Assembly (NCBI RefSeq): GCF_023661085.1
Contig: NZ_JAHDJT010000017.1
Span: 1-13,029, forward strand
DNA: 13,029 nucleotides
Source of the DNA: Wolbachia pipientis
GTDB taxonomy: Bacteria; Pseudomonadota; Alphaproteobacteria; Rickettsiales; Anaplasmataceae
Reading direction: 5' to 3'
Numbering within the stretch: position 1 is the stretch's first letter; every line of letters starts with the position of its first letter. Shown here piece after piece: positions 1 to 6,677 of this stretch. The notes under the pieces are model-generated. The model saw only the letters and a program-made list of their open reading frames with translations. It did no database searches and was not told the origin of the DNA. A program made the position numbers and the translations under genes.

Positions 1-113
1 TTAAGACATAAAAACGCCAATACTGAAAATAAATACTGACCAGGGCTTCTTTTGCTTTTTTTCTCATCTGGTAAATTTCTTAAATATTTATTACTAAAGT
101 AATTCAAGAGCAC
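1..113 (-). CDS. Possible 5' part of an unrecognised gene, cut by window edge
   Basis: An open frame runs off the left edge on the minus strand, beginning 40 nt after the smr stop codon. It has a GTG at 111-113 and a TTG at 105-107 as possible starts. The readable peptide contains NKYLRNLPDEKKSKRSPG followed by the hydrophobic stretch QYLFSVLAFLCL. That is a basic, polar N-terminus leading into what could be a signal anchor or first membrane segment. There is no clear Shine-Dalgarno sequence before either start. A second frame offers an ATG start (68-66, beginning MRKKAKEAL), so the reading frame is not certain. The frame is too short to assign a family. It could be the next gene in a smr operon, or non-coding. 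Confidence 0.25.
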   Translation of the reverse strand, partial: MLLNYFSNKYLRNLPDEKKSKRSPGQYLFSVLAFLCL

Positions 114-153
114 GCAGCATTACAGAAACGTCAAGCTTTTTTATACGGGAAGG

Positions 154-660
154 CTAAGCAACAGGCTTAAAGCCTCTATTTCTTCTTAGCAAAACATAAA
201 AAGCCCCTTTACCACCATGTTTTTTTGTAGCTTGCTGGTGATACAGAATCATGTACTGAATTTTAGTATCATTTAACCACTTATTTAAGTTATTCTTTAT
301 AGTATCCGTTTTACCTGTTGTACTACCGTGCCCCGTAATTATCAATAAGCATCTATTCCCTGCCCGATAATTTTTAATGATAAAATCTATCAATTTACTG
401 TAAGCATCCTCTATATTATAGCCATGCAAATCGAGTTTATCGCTTATAGAATATTTACCCCTATCAACCTTTGACTTTGTGTTGTAGTCAAGACAAAATG
501 ACAAGCTAACATCGTTGGCATCAAGGAAATTTTCTCGTAAGTTAAAAGTACCTTTACCGGCCATAGGCTTTATATTTACTTTATGATCAACTTTTAAAGT
601 AACTTTTTCAGATTTTATTGGCTTAACATTTTTGTGCCAGTCTAACTCATCACCTGACAT
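154..660 (-). CDS. Smr-domain protein (MutS2 C-terminal-like, putative nuclease)
   Basis: This 168-residue protein has a charged, poorly conserved N-terminus (about 1-70) and a C-terminal Smr domain (about 74-160). Visible Smr hallmarks are LDLHG at 76-80, the TGHGS loop at 109-113, and the closing HGGKGAFYVLLRR block at 148-160. Smr domains are found alone or at the end of MutS2; characterised members bind or nick DNA or RNA. The stand-alone alphaproteobacterial form matches this length, and its precise role here is not known. The gene is divergent from rlmB across an 84-bp gap. The ATG start is preceded by no strong ribosome binding site. Identification of the domain is firm; the cellular role is not. 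Confidence 0.9.
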   Translation of the reverse strand: MSGDELDWHKNVKPIKSEKVTLKVDHKVNIKPMAGKGTFNLRENFLDANDVSLSFCLDYNTKSKVDRGKYSISDKLDLHGYNIEDAYSKLIDFIIKNYRAGNRCLLIITGHGSTTGKTDTIKNNLNKWLNDTKIQYMILYHQQATKKHGGKGAFYVLLRRNRGFKPVA

Positions 661-744
661 AAACGCATTAATTGAATTGTATAATTTTACAACAATATCT
701 AAATATAGTAAAATGTCGTTTATTTTACGATCTTCAATAATACG
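661..744. promoter_or_regulatory. Divergent intergenic region, smr / rlmB
   Basis: The only gap between two divergent genes must hold both promoters unless one gene is read from further away. A perfect TATAAT sits at 680-685 on the plus strand and a TATAGT at 704-709, either of which could serve rlmB. No good -35 hexamer is placed 16-18 bp before them. Neither gene has an obvious Shine-Dalgarno sequence. Assignment is tentative because the region is extremely AT-rich. Confidence 0.3.
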
Positions 745-1497
745 ATGAAATCGTTAAAGGCTAATGAGAGCTTTTGGCTATATGGAAAGCATGCCTGCAT
801 GTCAGCACTGAAGAATAAAAATAGGCAGTGTACGGAACTACTGACAACAGAGAACTTCTACGAAGAGCATGAAAAAGAAATTAGGCAATACATAGACAGC
901 AAGGGCATTAAAGTCCAATTAGTAGAAAACAAAACACTTAACAATATTTTGTCCAAAGGTGCTAACCATCAAGGAGTGGCTTTAAAAGTTGCTCCTATTC
1001 TTCAGAGCTTAAGCATTGAAGAAATAGCAAACTCAAGCGATAGCTCTACTATAGTAATTTTAGATCAAGTCACTGACACATACAATATAGGATCGATTCT
1101 CAGAACATCAGCTTGTTTTAATGTTGATGCAGTGGTTTTACCATACAACCATTCACCAAACGAAAACGCATCTATTGCAAAAGCGGCAAGCGGAGCATTA
1201 GATATTGTCCCGCTAATACACGTCACAAACATAGTAAAAACTATGGAATATTTAAAAAAGGTCGGCTGCTGGTGTTACGGGTTTGATGGCGATGCCAAAG
1301 AGAATGTAGACGAAATAAAGAGCTTTGGAAAAAAAATAGCGATCATCTTTGGTTCTGAAGAGAAAGGAATGCGGCGGTTAGTTAGAGAAAATTGTGATTA
1401 TCTTGTAAAAATTCCAATGTCAAACGCAATTGACAGCTTAAATGTTTCGAATGCAGCGGCAATAGGATTATATTCCATCTACATTAGAACAAAATAA
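745..1497 (+). CDS. rlmB: RlmB-like 23S rRNA 2'-O-methyltransferase (SpoU/TrmH family)
   Basis: This 250-residue protein belongs to the SPOUT class of knotted methyltransferases, which use S-adenosylmethionine to methylate ribose 2'-OH in RNA. RlmB in E. coli modifies G2251 of 23S rRNA. An N-terminal substrate-binding domain (about 10-85, with WLYGKHACMSAL at 11-22) precedes the catalytic SpoU domain (about 102-248). All three SpoU motifs are visible: YNIGSILRTSA at 113-123 (motif 1, with the conserved Asn114 and Arg120), IFGSEEKGM at 201-209 (motif 2), and IPMSNAIDSLNVSNAAAI at 223-240 (motif 3). Length and domain order match RlmB/TrmH group 3. Related paralogues modify tRNA or mitochondrial rRNA, so the exact target nucleotide is inferred. 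The gene stands apart from the downstream cluster, which has its own promoter. Confidence 0.88.
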   Translation: MKSLKANESFWLYGKHACMSALKNKNRQCTELLTTENFYEEHEKEIRQYIDSKGIKVQLVENKTLNNILSKGANHQGVALKVAPILQSLSIEEIANSSDSSTIVILDQVTDTYNIGSILRTSACFNVDAVVLPYNHSPNENASIAKAASGALDIVPLIHVTNIVKTMEYLKKVGCWCYGFDGDAKENVDEIKSFGKKIAIIFGSEEKGMRRLVRENCDYLVKIPMSNAIDSLNVSNAAAIGLYSIYIRTK

Positions 1498-1532
1498 CTG
1501 TACATTAATTGCAATAAAAAGTAATTTTATGC

Positions 1533-1561
1533 TTGATAAAGATGTAGTTTTGTATTATAAT
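1533..1561 (+). promoter_or_regulatory. Sigma70-like promoter for the BI-1/ctaG/comF cluster
   Basis: TTGATA at 1533-1538 and a perfect TATAAT at 1556-1561 are separated by the ideal 17 bp, giving 11 of 12 consensus matches. A transcript would start near 1568, leaving a leader of about 23 nt that carries AAGGAG at 1577-1582, correctly spaced before the ATG at 1591. It lies between rlmB and the membrane-protein gene. Confidence 0.72.
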
Positions 1562-1590
1562 ATTATTAAGGGATAAAAGGAGTTATATTT

Positions 1591-2313
1591 ATGTCTTACA
1601 TGAGAAATGAACAAGACATTCGCTCTCAGGGCGTTTATTATAGTGCTGGGCTTAGGAGTTACCTAACTAAAGTATATAATTATATGGCTTTAGCTTTAGG
1701 TGTGACCGGGCTTGTTGCGTTCCTAACGGTATTTTCCGGTCTTTATCAAGTAATTCATTCCAGCCCCATTCTGTTTTGTGGGGTAGCATTTGCTCCACTT
1801 GTGCTAGTGGTGTTTGCATACCCTAGAATTCCACATCTTAGCGTTCAGTCCGCATTTACCATATTTTTTACGTTTTCAGTGTTAATGGGGCTTTCTTCAT
1901 CTTATATTTTTGTACGTTACACTGCAGAAAATATAGCAAGAGCGTTCTTCATTACATCAATTATGTTCGGCTCTATGGCTTTATATGGCAACATTACAAA
2001 AAAAGACCTGACCAGTATGGGTTCTTTTTTGATAACGGGAGTCTTGGGGCTATTTATTGCATTCATAGTAAATTTATTTCTTGGAAGTAGTCCTCTCTAC
2101 TTTGCAATATCATTTATATCAGTAATAGTATTTACCTTATTGACCGCATGTGATGCTCAAAGAATCAAGGATATTTATTATAGGTATAATGATGGCTCAG
2201 AAGCTGCAGCCACTAAGTTGGCAATATTCGGTGCAACTGACCTTTATCTCGACTTTATTAATATATTCCTCAATCTACTTAGGTTACTTAACTTGTTTAA
2301 TAGTAGGGACTAG
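1591..2313 (+). CDS. Bax inhibitor-1 / YccA family integral membrane protein
   Basis: This 240-residue, strongly hydrophobic protein has about seven predicted membrane segments (roughly 31-51, 60-77, 86-108, 116-132, 143-164, 168-187, 209-232) after a short polar N-terminus. Family features include the central LMGLSSSYIF block (98-107), the TACDAQRIK segment (185-193) with the acidic residue typical of the family's pore and pH-sensing region, and the C-terminal ATDLYLDFINIFLNLLRL stretch (215-232). Bacterial relatives include YccA, which interacts with FtsH, and BsYetJ, a pH-sensitive calcium leak channel; which role applies here is unknown. AAGGAG lies 8 nt before the ATG. The stop codon directly abuts the ATG of ctaG, indicating co-transcription. 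Confidence 0.93.
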   Translation: MSYMRNEQDIRSQGVYYSAGLRSYLTKVYNYMALALGVTGLVAFLTVFSGLYQVIHSSPILFCGVAFAPLVLVVFAYPRIPHLSVQSAFTIFFTFSVLMGLSSSYIFVRYTAENIARAFFITSIMFGSMALYGNITKKDLTSMGSFLITGVLGLFIAFIVNLFLGSSPLYFAISFISVIVFTLLTACDAQRIKDIYYRYNDGSEAAATKLAIFGATDLYLDFINIFLNLLRLLNLFNSRD

Positions 2314-2850
2314 ATGTTCTCCTTTTTAAGGGGGAATAGTAGAAATTCTATAGTTTTCTTTTTGATATCTTTAGTGATATTGATGCTGTGTTTTGCATAT
2401 GCATCGGTACCACTATATAGCATTTTCTGTAAAGCTACTGGATATGGTGGCACAACGAGAAAAGTAACCAACACAGCGGCGAATATAACTAATCAAAAAA
2501 TTAGAGTTCATTTTAACGCTGATGTAATGCCGGATTTGCCTTGGGAATTTAACTCAGAAACTAATTATATTGATACAAACATAGGAGAACAAAGTTTGGC
2601 TTTTTATTACGCAAAAAACCTATCTGATCAGTCTTCGTTTGGAATGGCAGTGTATAATGTCACGCCTTTCAAAGCAGGCAAATATTTCAATAAAATTGCA
2701 TGTTTCTGCTTTGAGGAACAAATGTTACTGCCAAAACAAAAAGCAGCGATGCCCGTATCCTTTTATATAGACCCCGAGATAATGCGCGACAATAGCACGA
2801 AGGATTTAAGTGAAATAACGCTATCATATACGTTTTTTAGACTTAAATAG
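2314..2850 (+). CDS. ctaG: Cytochrome c oxidase assembly protein CtaG/Cox11
   Basis: CtaG/Cox11 delivers copper to the CuB site of subunit I of aa3-type cytochrome c oxidase. It is membrane-anchored with its copper-binding domain in the periplasm. The 178-residue protein has one N-terminal transmembrane segment (about 12-32), then the family hallmark YASVPLYSIFCKATGYGGT (29-47) carrying Cys39, and the copper-ligand motif CFCFEEQ (130-136) with Cys130 and Cys132. All three functional cysteines are present. The beta-sandwich domain reaches the C-terminus (SYTFFRLK). The ATG follows the stop of the upstream gene with no gap, so translation is probably coupled. The other cox genes are not in this window. 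Length is slightly shorter than typical alphaproteobacterial CtaG (about 190-200). Confidence 0.95.
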   Translation: MFSFLRGNSRNSIVFFLISLVILMLCFAYASVPLYSIFCKATGYGGTTRKVTNTAANITNQKIRVHFNADVMPDLPWEFNSETNYIDTNIGEQSLAFYYAKNLSDQSSFGMAVYNVTPFKAGKYFNKIACFCFEEQMLLPKQKAAMPVSFYIDPEIMRDNSTKDLSEITLSYTFFRLK

Positions 2851-2851
2851 T

Positions 2852-3586
2852 GTGAGTTTTCTACTACTGGAGAAAGCCGTAAATCTCATCTTTCCAAACG
2901 TATGTGTGAGTTGTGAATGTATAATTGATAAAAATCATGATCTGTGTGATGAGTGTGGCAAAAAAATCAGCTTTTTAACTAAACATTACTGCAATGTTTG
3001 TGGCACAGTAATTTCAGATAACATTTACACGTGCGGTAAGTGCATTGCCAATCCCCCACCGTTTAAAGTGTTAAGGTCAGCTTTTGCTTATGATCAACAT
3101 AGTAAAAATATGATTATAAATTTTAAATTTTTTGATAATTTAAATTATGTAAAAACTTACGTGAAGTGGATGTACCAAGCTAATTGGGATATATTCCAAG
3201 ATGCAGAGATTATAATTCCTATACCGCTGCATAAAATGCGCTTGCTTAAGCGTAAATACAATCAAGCGGCATTACTCGCGGGGGAACTCAGCAAGTTATC
3301 CAACTTATTTTATGCACCACTTGCGATCAAGCGCCTTCGCCACACCACGCCTCAAGCTGGTCTTTCACTAAAACAGCGTGAAAAAAATTTAACAAGGGCC
3401 TTTAAAACAAGCAACAAAGAAATTATCAAAAATAAGATCGTGATATTGGTTGATGACGTGGTGACAACTGGAGCAACCGTAAGGTCTTGCTCTCAAGAAA
3501 TTTTAAATTCTGGCGCAAGGGAAGTGGGAGTGCTTTCGCTTGCAAGAACGGTGAATGATTGGACCTTTTGCATAAAAAATCAGTAG
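2852..3586 (+). CDS. comF: ComF family protein (zinc-finger plus phosphoribosyltransferase fold)
   Basis: This 244-residue protein has an N-terminal four-cysteine-pair zinc region (CVSC 18-21, CDEC 32-35, CNVC 47-50, CGKC 61-64) and a C-terminal type I phosphoribosyltransferase fold. The PRPP-loop motif VILVDDVVTTGAT lies at 197-209, preceded by family blocks RKYNQAALLAGEL (134-146) and RHTTPQAGLSLKQREKNL (163-180). ComF proteins act in DNA uptake during natural transformation in some bacteria (with GntX as the E. coli relative), but their biochemical reaction is unknown. Presence in an intracellular symbiont need not imply competence. The GTG start lies 1 nt after the ctaG stop, so translation is likely coupled. 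The TAG stop is formed at the edge of a repeat insertion, and without it the frame would read four residues further. Confidence 0.9.
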   Translation: MSFLLLEKAVNLIFPNVCVSCECIIDKNHDLCDECGKKISFLTKHYCNVCGTVISDNIYTCGKCIANPPPFKVLRSAFAYDQHSKNMIINFKFFDNLNYVKTYVKWMYQANWDIFQDAEIIIPIPLHKMRLLKRKYNQAALLAGELSKLSNLFYAPLAIKRLRHTTPQAGLSLKQREKNLTRAFKTSNKEIIKNKIVILVDDVVTTGATVRSCSQEILNSGAREVGVLSLARTVNDWTFCIKNQ

Positions 3587-3677
3587 CCCACCCTTCGGTG
3601 TCATCCCAGTGCACCTTTTTCTGTCATCCCAGTGCTTCGACACTGGGATCTAGCTTTCTATATGTGAAAAATCAGTA
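3575..3677. repeat. Palindromic repeat element flanked by an 11-bp direct repeat
   Basis: The 11-mer AAAAATCAGTA occurs at 3575-3585 and again at 3667-3677, bracketing about 81 bp. Inside are two copies of TGTCATCCCAGTGC (3599-3612 and 3622-3635). The second copy is the left arm of a perfect 9-bp hairpin: ATCCCAGTG at 3626-3634 pairs with CACTGGGAT at 3641-3649, loop CTTCGA. A smaller CACC/GGTG hairpin sits at 3589-3600. The core resembles short palindromes dispersed in Wolbachia genomes. The flanking repeat looks like a target-site duplication. The hairpin may also act as a two-way terminator between the convergent comF and murE. Confidence 0.7.
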
Positions 3678-5066
3678 TATTAAGGCATGATTTTTAATAA
3701 CCTCAACATCGCTGAATGCAAAAGTTTGGTTTCCTATTGTTTGGGATTTTTCATGCCCTTTTCCTGCAACCAGCAGGATCATACCTTTGTTATAGGCAAT
3801 ATCTATGCCTTTCTCTATAGCCTCTTTTCTGTCCCCTACCTCCAGTGCATCAGAACAATGTAGTAAAATATCATGACGAATTTTTGCTGGATCTTCATTA
3901 CGCGGATTATCATCTGTGACTATCACTCTTTCTGCATACATTTGTGCTATTTTACCCATTTCTGCACGTTTTATTTGATCACGATTTCCACCACAACCAA
4001 AAACTAGAACTATTTTTTTGTTAAAGTGCCATTTTAAAGACAACAGAGCTTGTTTAAGTGCACTGGGAGTGTGAGCATAATCTACAACTGTAAAAGTGTT
4101 TACTTTTTCCATTTTCCCTGGCGGAGAAACGAGTTTGTCTATACATATCCTTTGATATTCCACCCCAGATGAGATAACTATGCTGATTGCACACAGTAAA
4201 TTATACGCCTGAAATTGCCCTAGAACTGGAAAAAACGTATCATAAATTTCACCACCGATTTTAATTGTCAGGTGTTGACCACTTTGAGTTGGTATTTGCT
4301 TTAATAAAATAATGTCAGAAGCTGTTTTTCCATAAGTTATAACTTTGTTGCCACGTTTTTCTGTTATGTTGAGCAGCTCTCTGTACTCGCCTATATCTGC
4401 ATTTAATACCGCTGTTTTTTCTTTTGGCAGTACCTCATAAAACAACCTTTTCTTAGCCTCAAAATACTTGCTGATATCCTGATGATAATCTAAATGATCT
4501 TGCGAGAAATTTGTAAAAGCCGCAGCAGTGAGCCTAAGTCCATGAATTCTGCATTGGTCAATCCCATGGCTTGAAGCTTCTAACGCTAAGTGCTCTGTGC
4601 TTTTATTGTTTATATCACGTAATGTTGCATAAAGGTCCTCTGCATCTGGAGTGGTAAGGCTATTGTCTTCCCTTTCATTATTGATACATGTTCCGAGCGT
4701 TCCAATGGACGCAGCATTATAACCTGCATTTTGCCAGATTTGGCGGCAAAACTCTACCACTGAAGTCTTGCCATTTGTACCTGTCACAGCAGCAACATAT
4801 TTTGGCTGTTTGAATTGATAAAACCTACTAACTATTTTGCTGTATATTTCTTGAGGGTTTGGATGAAAGATGCAGGCATCATGCGCTGCAAAGTTTGCTA
4901 TTATTGCTGAAGCTCCTATTATGCCGTTCATGCATTTCTCACGTTCCTCTGACACACAAACAAAAAGATAACCTTCTTTAATTCTTTTGGGATTACATGT
5001 GACGCCTTTGATTTCAACATCAAAGTTGACGTCAATAATGTTATGCAGTAACTCTCTTAGTCTCAC
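3672..5066 (-). CDS. murE: UDP-N-acetylmuramoyl-tripeptide synthetase, MurE
   Basis: MurE adds the third stem residue, usually meso-diaminopimelate, to UDP-MurNAc-L-Ala-D-Glu in the cytoplasm, using ATP. The 464-residue protein shows all three Mur ligase domains: the UDP-substrate N-domain (about 1-90), the ATPase domain with P-loop TGTNGKTS (95-102), and the C-terminal ligase domain (about 315-464). YFEAKKRLF (201-209) contains the Lys expected to be carbamylated. TDDNPRNEDP (384-393) carries the DNPR signature of diaminopimelate-adding enzymes, and AGKGHE is at 434-439. The GTG start at 5066 is supported by LRELL aligning with the usual N-terminus. It lies inside the 3' end of metC (26-nt overlap). 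Wolbachia lacks a classical wall but retains lipid II synthesis, so this enzyme probably serves cell division. Confidence 0.96.
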   Translation of the reverse strand: MRLRELLHNIIDVNFDVEIKGVTCNPKRIKEGYLFVCVSEEREKCMNGIIGASAIIANFAAHDACIFHPNPQEIYSKIVSRFYQFKQPKYVAAVTGTNGKTSVVEFCRQIWQNAGYNAASIGTLGTCINNEREDNSLTTPDAEDLYATLRDINNKSTEHLALEASSHGIDQCRIHGLRLTAAAFTNFSQDHLDYHQDISKYFEAKKRLFYEVLPKEKTAVLNADIGEYRELLNITEKRGNKVITYGKTASDIILLKQIPTQSGQHLTIKIGGEIYDTFFPVLGQFQAYNLLCAISIVISSGVEYQRICIDKLVSPPGKMEKVNTFTVVDYAHTPSALKQALLSLKWHFNKKIVLVFGCGGNRDQIKRAEMGKIAQMYAERVIVTDDNPRNEDPAKIRHDILLHCSDALEVGDRKEAIEKGIDIAYNKGMILLVAGKGHEKSQTIGNQTFAFSDVEVIKNHALIY

Positions 5067-6282
5067 ATTCTACTTCATCATTTTTGGTATTTAAACATGG
5101 CAATCTTGCTAATGCAGCATTTAAATCAGAGATTAAATCTTCAGGATCCTCTAGTCCACAAAATATTCGCACGAAACTTCCACCATAATCCGAACTCATT
5201 ACAGATCTTGGCATAGATTTACGATCTATTGGTAATATTAAACTATCGCACCCTCCCCAAGAAGCACCGATGCCAAAAACTTCCATGTGATCAACCATGC
5301 AGCTTAGCTCCTCACATGAATATTCTTTATCTAATATTACACTAAACACACCACTTGCTCCTTTGAAGTAACTTCTCCATAGCTTGTGCTGAGGATGAGA
5401 AGGAAGCGCTGGATATAAGACTTTTCTGATTTTTAGATGTCTTTCCAGCCATTTTGCCACTGCCATTGCTGTGCTTTGATGCCTCTTCATGCGTGTATGC
5501 AATGTTCTAAGCCCCCTGTGTGCAAGATAACAATCGTATGATTGAACAGTGACTCCGTAGTTCTTATAATTCTCATAAAGCAACTTAAAATTTTTTCCTT
5601 CAGCAACAATAGCTCCCATCAATAAATCCGAATGACCGGCTAGATACTTTGTAACCGCATACAGCGCAACATCAATTCCATATTCGAGCGGCTTAAATAA
5701 TAAAGGAGTGGCCCACGAATTGTCGCAAACAGTTACGATTCCGTGTTTCTTAGCAATTTTTACTATGTGTTCTATATTCGAAATTTCAAATGTTACAGAG
5801 CCAGGAGTTTCAATCATAATGAGTGAAGTGTTACTTTGAATCAAATCAGCTATATTCTGTGTTGGATCATAAAAAGTCACTTCTATTCCCCTTCTCGGCA
5901 GCTCATTTTCGGCAAATCTCCTAAGTCGGTAGTAACTATTATCTTGAATCAGAACATGCGAACCTGCTTTAGTAAAAGTCAAAATAGCGAAAGTAAGTGC
6001 AAATAGTCCAGAGGGATAGAGTAATGCCTGCCCCCTACCCTCAATTTCAGCGAGCGCGTTTGAAAGGTAGTGAACAGTGGGAGTACCAACACTACCATAA
6101 CTATAATCCCTTGCAACGCCATCATTAATCACGTCGTATATACTTTCTCCATTCGCTGCATTTAAGTAGTCCTTGTAAGTAAGAAATAATATGGTAGAAG
6201 AATGATAAATTGGCGGGTTCATGGAACCTTTGTAGTCATTGTATTTTCTTCCTGCTTTAACCAACAAAGATTCTTCTTTCAC
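5041..6282 (-). CDS. metC: Cystathionine beta-lyase-type PLP enzyme, MetC
   Basis: This 413-residue protein belongs to the fold-type I PLP enzymes of the Cys/Met metabolism family. YAVTKYLAGHSDLLMG (208-223) holds the Schiff-base lysine (Lys212). VCDNSW (185-190) holds the PLP-pyridine aspartate. YSYGSVGTPT (61-70) is the phosphate-binding loop shared between subunits. FGIGASWGGCDSLI (336-349) is characteristic of beta-lyases rather than gamma-synthases. The canonical reaction cleaves cystathionine to homocysteine, pyruvate and ammonia. No other methionine-pathway gene is in view. Side activities of MetC enzymes, including alanine racemisation reported for E. coli MetC, make a role in D-alanine supply plausible given the overlap with murE. 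The GTG start overlaps the bolA stop as GTGA. There is no strong Shine-Dalgarno sequence, so translation is probably coupled. Confidence 0.9.
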   Translation of the reverse strand: MKEESLLVKAGRKYNDYKGSMNPPIYHSSTILFLTYKDYLNAANGESIYDVINDGVARDYSYGSVGTPTVHYLSNALAEIEGRGQALLYPSGLFALTFAILTFTKAGSHVLIQDNSYYRLRRFAENELPRRGIEVTFYDPTQNIADLIQSNTSLIMIETPGSVTFEISNIEHIVKIAKKHGIVTVCDNSWATPLLFKPLEYGIDVALYAVTKYLAGHSDLLMGAIVAEGKNFKLLYENYKNYGVTVQSYDCYLAHRGLRTLHTRMKRHQSTAMAVAKWLERHLKIRKVLYPALPSHPQHKLWRSYFKGASGVFSVILDKEYSCEELSCMVDHMEVFGIGASWGGCDSLILPIDRKSMPRSVMSSDYGGSFVRIFCGLEDPEDLISDLNAALARLPCLNTKNDEVECETKRVTA

Positions 6283-6575
6283 GCTTTTATTGTTTTATTT
6301 TTTAAATTGTATTCACTTTGCGTATACAATTGAAGAGAAATTGCATGTACTTGCTCTATCTCACTCTTTAATAATTCATAAATTAACTTGTGCCTCTTTA
6401 GAACACTCATTCCAACGAAGTCGTCAGATATTAATATTAATCCAATGTGTGAAGGTAATGTTGAAGGCGAAGAAAAATAGTGATCCGCATGTTTAACAGA
6501 CTCATCAACAATGTTAACATCAACTACATTTATTGTATTGCATATTTTTTCTTCTATTGCCTTAATAATACCCAT
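6279..6575 (-). CDS. bolA: BolA family protein
   Basis: This 98-residue protein has the class II KH-like BolA fold. It starts with a helix (MGIIKAIEEKI), then the strand and loop leading to HADHYFSSPS (29-38), the conserved loop region. Next are SHIGLILISDDFVGMSVLKRHKLI, with the family's F-x-G-x-x-x-x-x-R-H core (FVGMSVLKRH, 53-62), and a C-terminal helix with HAISLQLYT near 75-83. BolA proteins partner with monothiol glutaredoxins in binding [2Fe-2S] clusters and in iron sensing or trafficking. The partner glutaredoxin is not in the window. AGGAG lies 6 nt before the ATG, adjoining a palindromic repeat. The TGA stop overlaps the metC GTG. Confidence 0.9.
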   Translation of the reverse strand: MGIIKAIEEKICNTINVVDVNIVDESVKHADHYFSSPSTLPSHIGLILISDDFVGMSVLKRHKLIYELLKSEIEQVHAISLQLYTQSEYNLKNKTIKA

Positions 6576-6585
6576 ACACAGCTCC

Positions 6586-6662
6586 TGTCATCCAAGCAGT
6601 GTAACTACTTGGACCCATATTTCTTTTTTTCTGGATTTCAGCGTCACGCACCGGAATGATAA
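6586..6662. repeat. Degenerate palindromic repeats between dnaK and bolA
   Basis: The gap contains two hairpin-like units joined by a T-rich stretch. The first (6591-6613) pairs TCCAAG with CTTGGA and AGT with ACT around a 3-nt loop, with one mismatch. The second (about 6635-6660, CAGCGTCACGC core) is a decayed palindrome resembling the 'CCAGCGTCACGCGCTGG' repeats seen in Wolbachia. The TGTCATCC edge (6587-6594) matches the repeat after comF. They may attenuate or terminate dnaK transcription, or simply be mobile debris. Confidence 0.55.
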
Positions 6663-6677
6663 GAGAGCAGTACGAAA

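Noticed and set aside
3426..3614. A 62-residue minus-strand frame over the end of comF
   Set aside because: It runs antisense to the comF PRPP-binding motif and starts inside the palindromic repeat.
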